Position numbers and translations under genes: made by a program. DNA of 64,000 nt from Parabacteroides gordonii MS-1 = DSM 23371. GTDB lineage: Bacteria; Bacteroidota; Bacteroidia; Bacteroidales; Tannerellaceae. The notes below the pieces were generated by a model that made no database searches, was not told the DNA's origin, and worked only from the letters and a program-made list of their open reading frames with translations. The stretch is taken from NCBI RefSeq assembly GCF_000969825.1, contig NZ_KQ033919.1, positions 3,048,739 to 3,112,738 on the forward strand. The letters are read 5' to 3'. Of this stretch, positions 51,615 through 58,355 are shown one piece after another (position 1 is the first letter of the stretch; every line of letters begins with the position of its first letter).

Positions 51615-51661
51615 AAAAAGGGGCAAATACTTTGCACTTACCGTTAAAAAGCATTTGCCCC
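51615..51661 (-). terminator. Terminator-like hairpin after the first gene of the B12 operon
   Basis: GGGGCAAAT (51620-51628) / ATTTGCCCC (51653-51661), extended by CTTT/AAAG, followed on the minus strand by five T (51619-51615). It starts ten bases after the DUF4465 stop. With no clear promoter before the next gene, it may act as a partial terminator that makes DUF4465 mRNA most abundant. Confidence 0.65.
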
Positions 51662-51670
51662 AAATTCATG

Positions 51671-52639
51671 TTATTCGTTTACGGTTACATCAATATCGTC
51701 TATAGCAACGTAAGCAGGAGTGTTCAATCCGTATGCGCTTGAATCGCTTCCTTCGAAATTGATAGCTACAGTACATACGCTGTCACCTAAACCGCTTAAA
51801 TCCAATTGATTCCATCCGGTGCGGATTTTATTGGTCAAACCTGATTCTGCATCTTTACTGGAATCGAAGTTTGCCAAATAGTATTCTACTTCTTTACCTG
51901 TAGGTTTACCCGTCGCATCCAACGCAACAAATACCACCTTAAACCATCCTTTTTGTGCCGACAAAGAGCCTTGTGTAAACGAGTTGCCATCCTTCATGAC
52001 TAAGTAGGTATAAGTCGTATTGCAAACCCATACGCTGTTGAATTTACCATATTTCGGTGTACCCTTGACAGGAGTGTTTGTGGTAACGACTCTGTAGCCG
52101 GTTGCATCGGTCAGGTAAATCTTCGCACATTTGTCATAAGTTGCTTGTGAATCATTGTATGAATCGCTATAACCGAAAGCTACAGCAAAATTTTTACCGC
52201 TATGACCGCCGTTGGGCCAGTACACGCTACATTGGTTTTGATAATCCCCCTGTGTCAGATTATGAAAATTAGAGATGGCAAAACCACCATTCCAAAACTC
52301 ATATTCCCAAGGTTGTCCGCTTACCCATTCCTGTTTCAAATAGTTAATCGGGAACTGAATGTACGTACCGGTTTGCTCGATTTGAGTGATGTAGCCGGTC
52401 GTTACCTGATTGCCGTTGGCTGTGGCAGAATAGAGATTGTTTCCATACTGATCGGAAGCCATTACGCTGGATGGTACGTTATCAAAATCGATAATCGCAT
52501 TGGTAGAACTTATCGCGCGGGTTTGAATCGCACTCTCCTCATACGGAGTAAGGAAGTCATCGTCGGACGAACATCCCGTGAACACTGCGGCGGCCATTGC
52601 TACAACGGCCATTGCCATGATTTTGTAAAAGTTTCTCAT
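51671..52639 (-). CDS. DUF4465 lipoprotein, first gene of the B12 operon
   Basis: 322 residues from ATG 52639, chosen for its lipoprotein signal (MRNFYKIMAMAVVAMAAAVF, then TGC). DUF4465 features: IIDFDNVPSSVMASDQYGNN, YEFWNGGFAISNFHNLTQGD, FAVAFGYSDSYND, GWFKVVFVALDATGKPTGKE and closing AYGLNTPAYVAIDDIDVTVN. This jelly-roll family is often preceded by cobalamin riboswitches in Bacteroidales and is thought to help surface corrinoid capture. It is directly downstream of the riboswitch terminator. Confidence 0.82.
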   Translation of the reverse strand: MRNFYKIMAMAVVAMAAAVFTGCSSDDDFLTPYEESAIQTRAISSTNAIIDFDNVPSSVMASDQYGNNLYSATANGNQVTTGYITQIEQTGTYIQFPINYLKQEWVSGQPWEYEFWNGGFAISNFHNLTQGDYQNQCSVYWPNGGHSGKNFAVAFGYSDSYNDSQATYDKCAKIYLTDATGYRVVTTNTPVKGTPKYGKFNSVWVCNTTYTYLVMKDGNSFTQGSLSAQKGWFKVVFVALDATGKPTGKEVEYYLANFDSSKDAESGLTNKIRTGWNQLDLSGLGDSVCTVAINFEGSDSSAYGLNTPAYVAIDDIDVTVNE

Positions 52640-52670
52640 ATTCAGTTGTTTTAGTGAAACATATATATAC

Positions 52671-52713
52671 AAAAAAATCCGTTTGTCACGATGGATAATC
52701 GTATCAAACGGAT
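52671..52713 (-). terminator. Riboswitch expression-platform terminator
   Basis: ATCCGTTTG (52677-52685) / CAAACGGAT (52705-52713) with inner ACGAT/ATCGT, followed by seven T (52677-52671) on the minus strand. It lies between the cobalamin aptamer and the first structural gene. Confidence 0.8.
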
Positions 52714-52800
52714 GCAGTGCCTGTATCAATTTCGGGGAGTCAGCCTTGAAGCCGGAAGCCCACAGTCTATTATGCTGTAATTGAACAAACGCCAAATACC

Positions 52801-52992
52801 CGTGGCGGTTATCTCATCGCGTTTGCAGCAGGTCTTCTGACTTATTCCAGTTTGCCACGCCTTCCCAGTCTTACGACCAGTGGCAGGTTGCGGCAACCTT
52901 TTGTTGGAACTTACAGCAGCAGGTACTGTTCCGGATTCTCACCGGATTCCCTTTTAATCCTTGTCGGGTCTTCAGACCGTCAAGGAACTACA
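52801..52992 (-). promoter_or_regulatory. Cobalamin (adenosylcobalamin-type) riboswitch
   Basis: The minus strand reads AAGGGAATCCGGTGAGAATC, then CGGAACAGTACCTGCTGCTG, GCCACTGG, AAGACTGGGAAGGC and GTCAGAAGACCTGC (52841-52828, the B12 box), the classical conserved blocks in order. In Bacteroides such RNAs shut off uptake operons when cobalamin is bound. It lies directly after a consensus promoter and is followed by a terminator 90 bases downstream. Confidence 0.95.
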
Positions 52993-52998
52993 ACGCCA

Positions 52999-53028
52999 CA
53001 AAGGTAACAAAAATGTTTTAAAGTCCAA
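52999..53028 (-). promoter_or_regulatory. Promoter of the B12 uptake operon
   Basis: TTG (53028-53026), 19 bases, TACCTTTG (53006-52999): a full match to the Bacteroidales consensus. Start expected near 52992, at the edge of the riboswitch. Confidence 0.8.
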
Positions 53029-53102
53029 TTATTAACCCAATAAAAATTTCAGCAACTGAATCCATAAGTGACCCAGAAATTTGAGTTTCAGGGATATGAC
53101 AT

Positions 53103-53891
53103 TTAAATCAAAACCGGATTTACTTTCATCGTTCCCAAATTCAGAAATAGTCCGTGATGTTCAATCATTCCGTTCCGGAACATTTTCCAGAGAATGTTGC
53201 ATCCGAGTTGCGCCAGCGTAGAGTTGATGAACAAATCCTGCTTTTCTAATGCCTCCGCCAGCGAACAACTCGGACCGGAATCCTCTTCCTTTACTCTTGC
53301 GTATTTAACCAATCGGGTAATGACTTTTAGGGAGCCTACCGTTTCATATAACTGAGATGCGGGTTGCTTTATCTTTTTCGGTACGGTTCCCAGAACGACT
53401 TGTCCCGATGTCTGCGTGTTCCCGAAATCCATCCAATAAAGCGGGGTTGTATAATCGCGGTAATCCGGGATTTGTACGGCCTTCAGGATGTTCCATAAAT
53501 CAAGGCGTGATTTGATCGTGTCCGTACAAGTGATGGTAATGTTTGCCATATTATCCCGGCAAGCATTCTTCATCATGGCCGGAAAGATGTCCGGTACTGC
53601 TTTCCAGTCGTTTCCGAAGAAGTTGTTGATACGGGTAATAAGGCATTGCGCCTTGTTCAGTCCCATGTCGGAATACCCGAACAACTGGCGTCCGATGTTG
53701 GCCTCGGTTACAATGTCCGGATCGTAAAGTGTCACGAACAATCCCGGATGTCCGAGTGCCCGGAGTGTCACATCGAGCCGTGCCAGGCCGGTCAGCACCT
53801 GCGAGCCGGTTCCTCCCGCACCGATCAGGTTAACCGTTACCGGATGCTGCGGGTTTATCAGGTAGTTGTCGATATAATGTACTCTTTTCAT
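53103..53891 (-). CDS. PRTRC system ThiF family protein
   Basis: 262 residues. The Rossmann start HPVTVNLIGAGGTGSQVLTG has the GxGGxG nucleotide motif of ThiF/MoeB/E1 enzymes, followed by LYDPDIVTEANIGRQLFGYS, the ATP-binding Asp/Arg region, and SCSLAEALEKQDLFINSTLA. The family adenylates a C-terminal Gly of ubiquitin-like partners; in PRTRC cassettes the partner is unknown. Overlaps PRTRC-B by four bases. Last gene of the PRTRC operon, ending 107 bases from the B12 promoter. Confidence 0.9.
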   Translation of the reverse strand: MKRVHYIDNYLINPQHPVTVNLIGAGGTGSQVLTGLARLDVTLRALGHPGLFVTLYDPDIVTEANIGRQLFGYSDMGLNKAQCLITRINNFFGNDWKAVPDIFPAMMKNACRDNMANITITCTDTIKSRLDLWNILKAVQIPDYRDYTTPLYWMDFGNTQTSGQVVLGTVPKKIKQPASQLYETVGSLKVITRLVKYARVKEEDSGPSCSLAEALEKQDLFINSTLAQLGCNILWKMFRNGMIEHHGLFLNLGTMKVNPVLI

Positions 53892-54586
53892 TTCAGTATG
53901 TCTTTAAGTTTCAAATTTCTTAACGGTTTCAACTCTTCAAGGTCGAAGGGCTTGTCTTTGGCCGCTTTCGTCACCAGCACCAGGTTGGACTTGGTGGGGT
54001 TCCCGCCACCTCCCAGATGCGAGAACTCCGTCAGCCAGAATTTCTTTTCCCAGTATTCCAACAGGTTTTCATAGGTCAGGTTTTTCGGTTTCTCTATTTT
54101 AGCCGAACCTAAACAGACGCTCGCGCCTGTGACATTGAAGAACGGTGCAGTATACAGTTCTGTCTCATCCGTCAGAACCTTGCCCTTGCAGGCATAGACA
54201 TTCAGGCTGTTCCCGTTTGTCTCGTAAATGATTCCCGGCAGGTTGTATTCCGCATTCTCAACCTTGAGCGATTCCTTGAAGAACATCATTCTTTTCCGTG
54301 GAGGATTGTACCAGACGTACTTCTCGCTGCCTTTGCGTGAGTCGCACCACAGCATATTGGAGGGGATTCTCCCGTAAGGGGTATTGCTGCGATGTTCGGA
54401 ATACCCCCGTACAAGTTCGTTCATGAACTCTACCGTCACGGGCACACCTTCACCCATTTTACCTTTTCCGTCTATTTCCCTCGCTTCCACAAAAAAGGAT
54501 TCTCCCTCTCGGGAAGCATAGGCAATCAACGCAACACGCGGATGCAGTATGTCGTTGATTTCTTTGGTAAGTTTGTTCGTCTCCAT
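53888..54586 (-). CDS. PRTRC system protein B
   Basis: 232 residues. PRTRC-B features: HPRVALIAYASREGESFFVE, SNTPYGRIPSNMLWCDSRKG, YVWYNPPRKRMMFF and WLTEFSHLGGGGNPTKSNLV. The function is unknown; the cassette occurs in plasmids and conjugative elements. ATGA-type overlap with the ThiF gene and four bases after PRTRC-F. Confidence 0.88.
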   Translation of the reverse strand: METNKLTKEINDILHPRVALIAYASREGESFFVEAREIDGKGKMGEGVPVTVEFMNELVRGYSEHRSNTPYGRIPSNMLWCDSRKGSEKYVWYNPPRKRMMFFKESLKVENAEYNLPGIIYETNGNSLNVYACKGKVLTDETELYTAPFFNVTGASVCLGSAKIEKPKNLTYENLLEYWEKKFWLTEFSHLGGGGNPTKSNLVLVTKAAKDKPFDLEELKPLRNLKLKDILK

Positions 54587-54590
54587 GCTG

Positions 54591-55676
54591 TCAGTAAATA
54601 AAGTTTATGAATCTGTCCGCCCATCTGAAGAAACGTTCCGGATAGTTGTCTTCCTTGGAGAATACCTTATCCGTTTCCGGAGACAAGGCAAATGTCGTAA
54701 TGGGAATTATGTCATACGTCTCCTGCCTGCTCGAATTATAGAAATCAATCAGGTATTCCGTCATTATGTCCTCACAATTATAAACCACCCGGATTTGTTG
54801 CTCCAGCCCCTTAGGATAATACTCCGGCTCTTCATCGAACCACGGGTCATAGGCATAGGACATGATGGATTTGTCTGGGTTGACGAATTCCAGCCCTTGC
54901 CTCATGAGGGCGATGAGTTCCTGTTCCAAGCCGTTCCGGCACTCGTACTTGTCAATGGCTTCCGGCAGATTCTTGTAATAGGATTTGCGACACACCCTGT
55001 CGAGCAGTTTGTAAATCCTGCCCTCCTTGTATGATTGCAACAACCTGTGCCGTTCCGCACGTTCTTTCTTGTCCTCGCCGTCATCATCCTGCGAGAACAT
55101 TTCAAACACCCAGTTCGTATCCTCCTCGTCGTTTATGGTGGAAAAACCGTTCGCACTCATCAGGTGATGCAGGAAGGACAACGCGATGCGTCTCAATTTC
55201 GGATTCAGGGCTTCCACGAATTTGACCGGGAAATAATACAGGGTATACTTTCCCCACGTATGGGCCTGCCACAAGTTGAAATACAACCGGCCGTTCCGTT
55301 CTTCATAATTTACATGCACCGTTTCATCCAGGAGTGCCGCGAATTCATTATAGAGGTTGGCAATGCCTTCCCCGATACTTTTGCCCCGGTCATGCGGTGC
55401 ATCGACATTCAGCAGTCCGGCATAGCGGAAATAAGAATCACGCAGGAACTCGTAATTCTCCTGCGTGATCAGATTGTGCGATATCCCGTCATGGTCTTCC
55501 CTCGTGACCGATTGCGGGGCTATCGGGACGAATGATACGTTTAGAAAAGAATTACAGCCCCGCTCGGAGCCGTAATTCTTTCCGTCCTGTCCACTCCATG
55601 CCGGATATTCCGTTCCGTCTGGCTGATGGCCAGCCTCGCGAGTTGTTCCAGTTGATATTTTTTCAAGGGCGTACAT
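54591..55676 (-). CDS. PRTRC system protein F
   Basis: 361 residues, soluble, with no signal peptide. Recognisable parts: SFVPIAPQSVTREDHDGISH, WQAHTWGKYTLYYFPVKFVE, LSFLHHLMSANGFSTINDEE and FALSPETDKVFSKEDNYPER. These fit the F member of PRTRC cassettes, and its place between C and B supports this. Biochemical role unknown. Confidence 0.75.
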   Translation of the reverse strand: MYALEKISTGTTREAGHQPDGTEYPAWSGQDGKNYGSERGCNSFLNVSFVPIAPQSVTREDHDGISHNLITQENYEFLRDSYFRYAGLLNVDAPHDRGKSIGEGIANLYNEFAALLDETVHVNYEERNGRLYFNLWQAHTWGKYTLYYFPVKFVEALNPKLRRIALSFLHHLMSANGFSTINDEEDTNWVFEMFSQDDDGEDKKERAERHRLLQSYKEGRIYKLLDRVCRKSYYKNLPEAIDKYECRNGLEQELIALMRQGLEFVNPDKSIMSYAYDPWFDEEPEYYPKGLEQQIRVVYNCEDIMTEYLIDFYNSSRQETYDIIPITTFALSPETDKVFSKEDNYPERFFRWADRFINFIY

Positions 55677-55716
55677 GACTTTTCCTTTCTTTTGCTTTTC
55701 TTTTTATCCATATCTC

Positions 55717-55938
55717 CTAACCTTTGGTTCCGATGGTCGTCTTGAACTCGTACACTGCCGTGTCGTTCTCGATGACCGGACCGTGTACCGTTGCCGTTGT
55801 CAGCTCCGGATACATGTTGGCATAATAGTTCATCACCGCGTCCGGCATCTCACCCGGCATCGGGTCGGCCAGTACGATTGTTTCACTTCCTTTCCTGAAT
55901 TTGAAGGTCCGATTGAGACCGTTTACTGTCATTGCCAT
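55717..55938 (-). CDS. PRTRC system protein C
   Basis: 73 residues. MAMTVNGLNRTFKFRKGSET and ADPMPGEMPDAVMNYYANMY match PRTRC-C, a short protein with a beta-grasp-like pattern. Its closing segment VYEFKTTIGTKG ends in Gly, which invites comparison with ubiquitin-like substrates of ThiF enzymes (inference). Three bases separate it from PRTRC-E. Confidence 0.85.
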   Translation of the reverse strand: MAMTVNGLNRTFKFRKGSETIVLADPMPGEMPDAVMNYYANMYPELTTATVHGPVIENDTAVYEFKTTIGTKG

Positions 55939-55941
55939 AAC

Positions 55942-56898
55942 TTATGCTGTTTGATGTTGGTAATGGGGTGTCTGAATCATGTCTGCCGGGAAGTCCAGGT
56001 ATTCCTCGTAATCCTCCGGCCGGTAAGTCGGTTCATCCTGTGGCGGATATTGCTGGTGCTGGTACGACGCCTGCCGTTCAGTGTAATAAGGCGGCATTTG
56101 CTCCCCGTAATGCGGCTGCTGTCCGCCTTGTCCGTCCTGGGGATAGGCTCCCTGCTGCGGATACGGGTACGGCTGTTGCGGCGGCATCTGCGGTTGTGCC
56201 GGCCGGTGATACGCCGGTTGCTGTCCCTGCATCGGCTGCGGTGCAGGTTGCTGTGGAGGCTGTTGTACATACTGTCGGGGTTGCTGTGGAGGCATCTGTC
56301 CGACCGGCTGCTGGGCCACCGGTTTCTGTTCCGCTACATACTGGACTTCCTGTTGCGGAGGCTGTTGCTCGGCCTGCTCCATGAGGTCGAACAGGCTGCC
56401 CTGATTCATCGCCCTTTTCTGCTCCTCGATTTTCTCGTCCACCGTCTTCCGGTTCTGCTCGGTGGCGTATAACCGGGCTTGTCCCAGCGCGGTGATGGCC
56501 TCCTTGTGGTTCTTCGCGGCAATCAGTTCCTCCGCCTTCTTCATGTGCTTCTCGTATTTCTCACGCTTATCTTTCTCTTCCTTCGTCTCCTTGGCTTTCT
56601 CTTCCTTCGAGGCCTTGCTGTTTGCCGCAGCCTTGTCCGCCTGCTTCTCGAACTCCGCCATGTTGGTCAGGAGTCCGGAAACCTTCCGTACAGGATTGGC
56701 AATCGCGTTCATGAATCCCGCGTCAAGTTCTTCGGGCAGTCCCGACAGCGTAAGCGGGACGATGTGGTTCTGGGCCTCGTCCTTGAGACCGTTCGACTTC
56801 GGCAATACGGATACCGTCATGCCGGTGGCTGACTTGCGGATGACCATCGTGATATCCACGCTCTGGGCCATCAATTGATTGATTTGAGTAAAAAACAT
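55942..56898 (-). CDS. PRTRC system protein E with Pro/Gln-rich tail
   Basis: 318 residues. The conserved N-domain (residues 1-85: FTQINQLMAQSVDITMVIRK, LPEELDAGFMNAIANPVRKV) is followed by a charged coiled-coil (KEEKAKETKEEKDKREKYEK) and a low-complexity Pro/Gln/Tyr tail from about residue 180 (QQPPQQEVQYVAEQKPVAQQ). The tail looks disordered and may serve as a multivalent scaffold. Length of the tail is likely to vary among relatives. Confidence 0.83.
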   Translation of the reverse strand: MFFTQINQLMAQSVDITMVIRKSATGMTVSVLPKSNGLKDEAQNHIVPLTLSGLPEELDAGFMNAIANPVRKVSGLLTNMAEFEKQADKAAANSKASKEEKAKETKEEKDKREKYEKHMKKAEELIAAKNHKEAITALGQARLYATEQNRKTVDEKIEEQKRAMNQGSLFDLMEQAEQQPPQQEVQYVAEQKPVAQQPVGQMPPQQPRQYVQQPPQQPAPQPMQGQQPAYHRPAQPQMPPQQPYPYPQQGAYPQDGQGGQQPHYGEQMPPYYTERQASYQHQQYPPQDEPTYRPEDYEEYLDFPADMIQTPHYQHQTA

Positions 56899-56929
56899 AA
56901 CTTGAAGTATTAAATGTTAGACATTGATT

Positions 56930-57181
56930 TTATGCGTCCTTGAAAAATTCCGCCAACAGCCGGTTCCTGTCCGGGTGGCGTATGATCTGCTGCAAGGGTT
57001 CGAGCAGTTTTGATATATGCACCGGTCCGGTCGTTCCACGGGGCGGAAGTTTGATTTCCGGCATTTCGGGTACAGCGGGTGCGGTCGGAGGCGTGTTTTT
57101 CCTGATCCGGATACTTGCCGGCATTCCCACTGTCAGGGGCATCATCGGCCTTGTCTGAGTTGTCATTGCTTGTTGTTCCAT
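56930..57181 (-). CDS. Small conserved PRTRC-linked hypothetical protein
   Basis: 83 residues. The basic/Pro-rich first half (MMPLTVGMPASIRIRKNTPP) and helical end (KLLEPLQQIIRHPDRNRLLA) are not assigned to a known fold. It is 31 bases upstream of PRTRC-E in the same direction. Codon use agrees with its neighbours, supporting a real gene. Confidence 0.6.
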   Translation of the reverse strand: MEQQAMTTQTRPMMPLTVGMPASIRIRKNTPPTAPAVPEMPEIKLPPRGTTGPVHISKLLEPLQQIIRHPDRNRLLAEFFKDA

Positions 57182-57242
57182 ATTTTCATTTATTAAATTG
57201 TGGATACTCGGGGCTTTGGCAGCCCCTTTGAACTATAAGGGC

Positions 57243-57364
57243 GGTACAGCGGCCGCTTCCGGCAAGGCAAGGTTTTCGGGAAAAATACCGGAGCGAAGCG
57301 AGGATGATTTTTGCCGAAACCTGAAAGGTCCGACCTTGCCTGCCGTACAGAAGCGGTCGCTACC
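57243..57364. repeat. 122-bp imperfect palindrome, copy 1
   Basis: Ends GGTA/TACC, then AGCGGCCGCTTC/GAAGCGGTCGCT, GGCAAGG/CCTTGCC, GGTTT-CGG-AAAAAT/ATTTTT-CCG-AAACC, and a tip containing GCGAAGC, a DNA mini-hairpin known to be exceptionally stable. It lies in a 340-base gap without genes. The core is repeated at 58149-58231 in the same orientation. Confidence 0.75.
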
Positions 57365-57521
57365 TTTGCCCGTTAGTTCAATGCGGGTTGCCAAGGGCTG
57401 ATGTGTTCCCTTTTTCCTTTCGGGATTCTCCCGGTGCCGGTTGTCCTTATCCTCCCAAAGCAAAAAGAGCCGCCCTGAAAAGGCAGCTCCCCTGAACGGA
57501 TGAATCATGCACGGTTTGTAT

Positions 57522-57842
57522 TCACACGACCTGTTCATAACTTTCTTCTTTGATGCGGTTCTCGTACTGCGTCACCCTGGCCATGACCATATCCATGAAC
57601 AATGCGCCGTTCTTACGGTCGTTCCCGAAATACCCGACCATCCGCCAGATATTCCGGTCATAGGATTTCCATTTCTCGTGATAGTGGCTTCCCATGCGTC
57701 TGCCGTAACGTTCCCGGAACAGTTCTTCCGACAGGGCTTCATCGTTGTTATGGTTGTACCACCAGCGGTAGACGCGAAAAAAGAAGTCGTAACAGGCATC
57801 CTTGTCACGGCTTTCGGGCAAAGTGATTGCTTTTATTTCCAT
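57522..57842 (-). CDS. Conserved hypothetical protein of Bacteroidales conjugative elements
   Basis: 106 residues, Trp/Tyr/Arg-rich (FFFRVYRWWYNHNNDEALSE, GRRMGSHYHEKWKSYDRNIW, RMVGYFGNDRKNGALFMDMV). No domain recognised, no signal peptide. Four bases beyond the small membrane protein upstream, about 340 bases before the next gene. Confidence 0.6.
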   Translation of the reverse strand: MEIKAITLPESRDKDACYDFFFRVYRWWYNHNNDEALSEELFRERYGRRMGSHYHEKWKSYDRNIWRMVGYFGNDRKNGALFMDMVMARVTQYENRIKEESYEQVV

Positions 57843-57853
57843 ACATTATATAA

Positions 57854-58081
57854 TTAGAAGATTAGAAAACTCAGTATGGCGGCGATGATGGCCAGTGTTA
57901 CCAGGAGGCAGGCTATCGCGTAGAGGAACCGGAAGAATCCCCTGCAAAAGACGATGGCGACAGCCGCCCACACGGGAGATACTCCCCGCGTGTAGAGATA
58001 GCTGAAACCAAGTGCCGTGAGCAGTATGAGGATAATTCTCCATATCCGTTTCTTCCTTTTTGATGCGGTCGTTGTCTTCAT
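57854..58081 (-). CDS. Small membrane protein
   Basis: 75 residues with a basic N-terminus (KTTTASKRKKRIWRI) and two to three hydrophobic stretches (IILILLTALGFSYLY, VWAAVAIVFCRGFFRFLYAI, LLVTLAIIAAILSFLIF). No family recognised. Position suggests a role in the conjugative element. Confidence 0.6.
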   Translation of the reverse strand: MKTTTASKRKKRIWRIILILLTALGFSYLYTRGVSPVWAAVAIVFCRGFFRFLYAIACLLVTLAIIAAILSFLIF

Positions 58082-58126
58082 TGTATTCCTTATTTATGTG
58101 AAACATCCCGTCGTTTCCGATTCGGG

Positions 58127-58258
58127 GGCAAGACAGCGGAGCGCCCCCGCACGCAAGGTTTTCGGAAAAAATACCGGAGCGGAGCGAGGATGATTTTTGC
58201 CGAAACCTGAAAGGCCCCGACCTTGCGCTGCGGAAAAGGGCACGGAGCTACATTTGCC
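58127..58258. repeat. Imperfect palindrome, copy 2 of the 57243 element
   Basis: The core from GCAAGGTTTTCGG (58153) to CCTTGCGC is almost the same as in copy 1, with tip GCGGAGC instead of GCGAAGC (both of the GCGNAGC mini-hairpin type). Outer arms differ in sequence but remain complementary (GGCAA/TTGCC at the ends). Confidence 0.75.
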
Positions 58259-58355
58259 AAGAATCGGAACGGCGGGATGCCTTTCTCCGTCTTTCGTCTT
58301 CTACAAGAATAGCGTGTAACGGCTCCACGCTATATCTTACCGGTTGTATGGTCCG

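Noticed and set aside
53029..53102. Separate promoter or RNA between PRTRC and B12 operons
   Set aside because: Only AT-rich sequence without a second TAnnTTTG box or hairpin with T run.
57233..57538. 101-codon minus-strand frame
   Set aside because: Falls on the palindromic repeat and is low in credible protein features.
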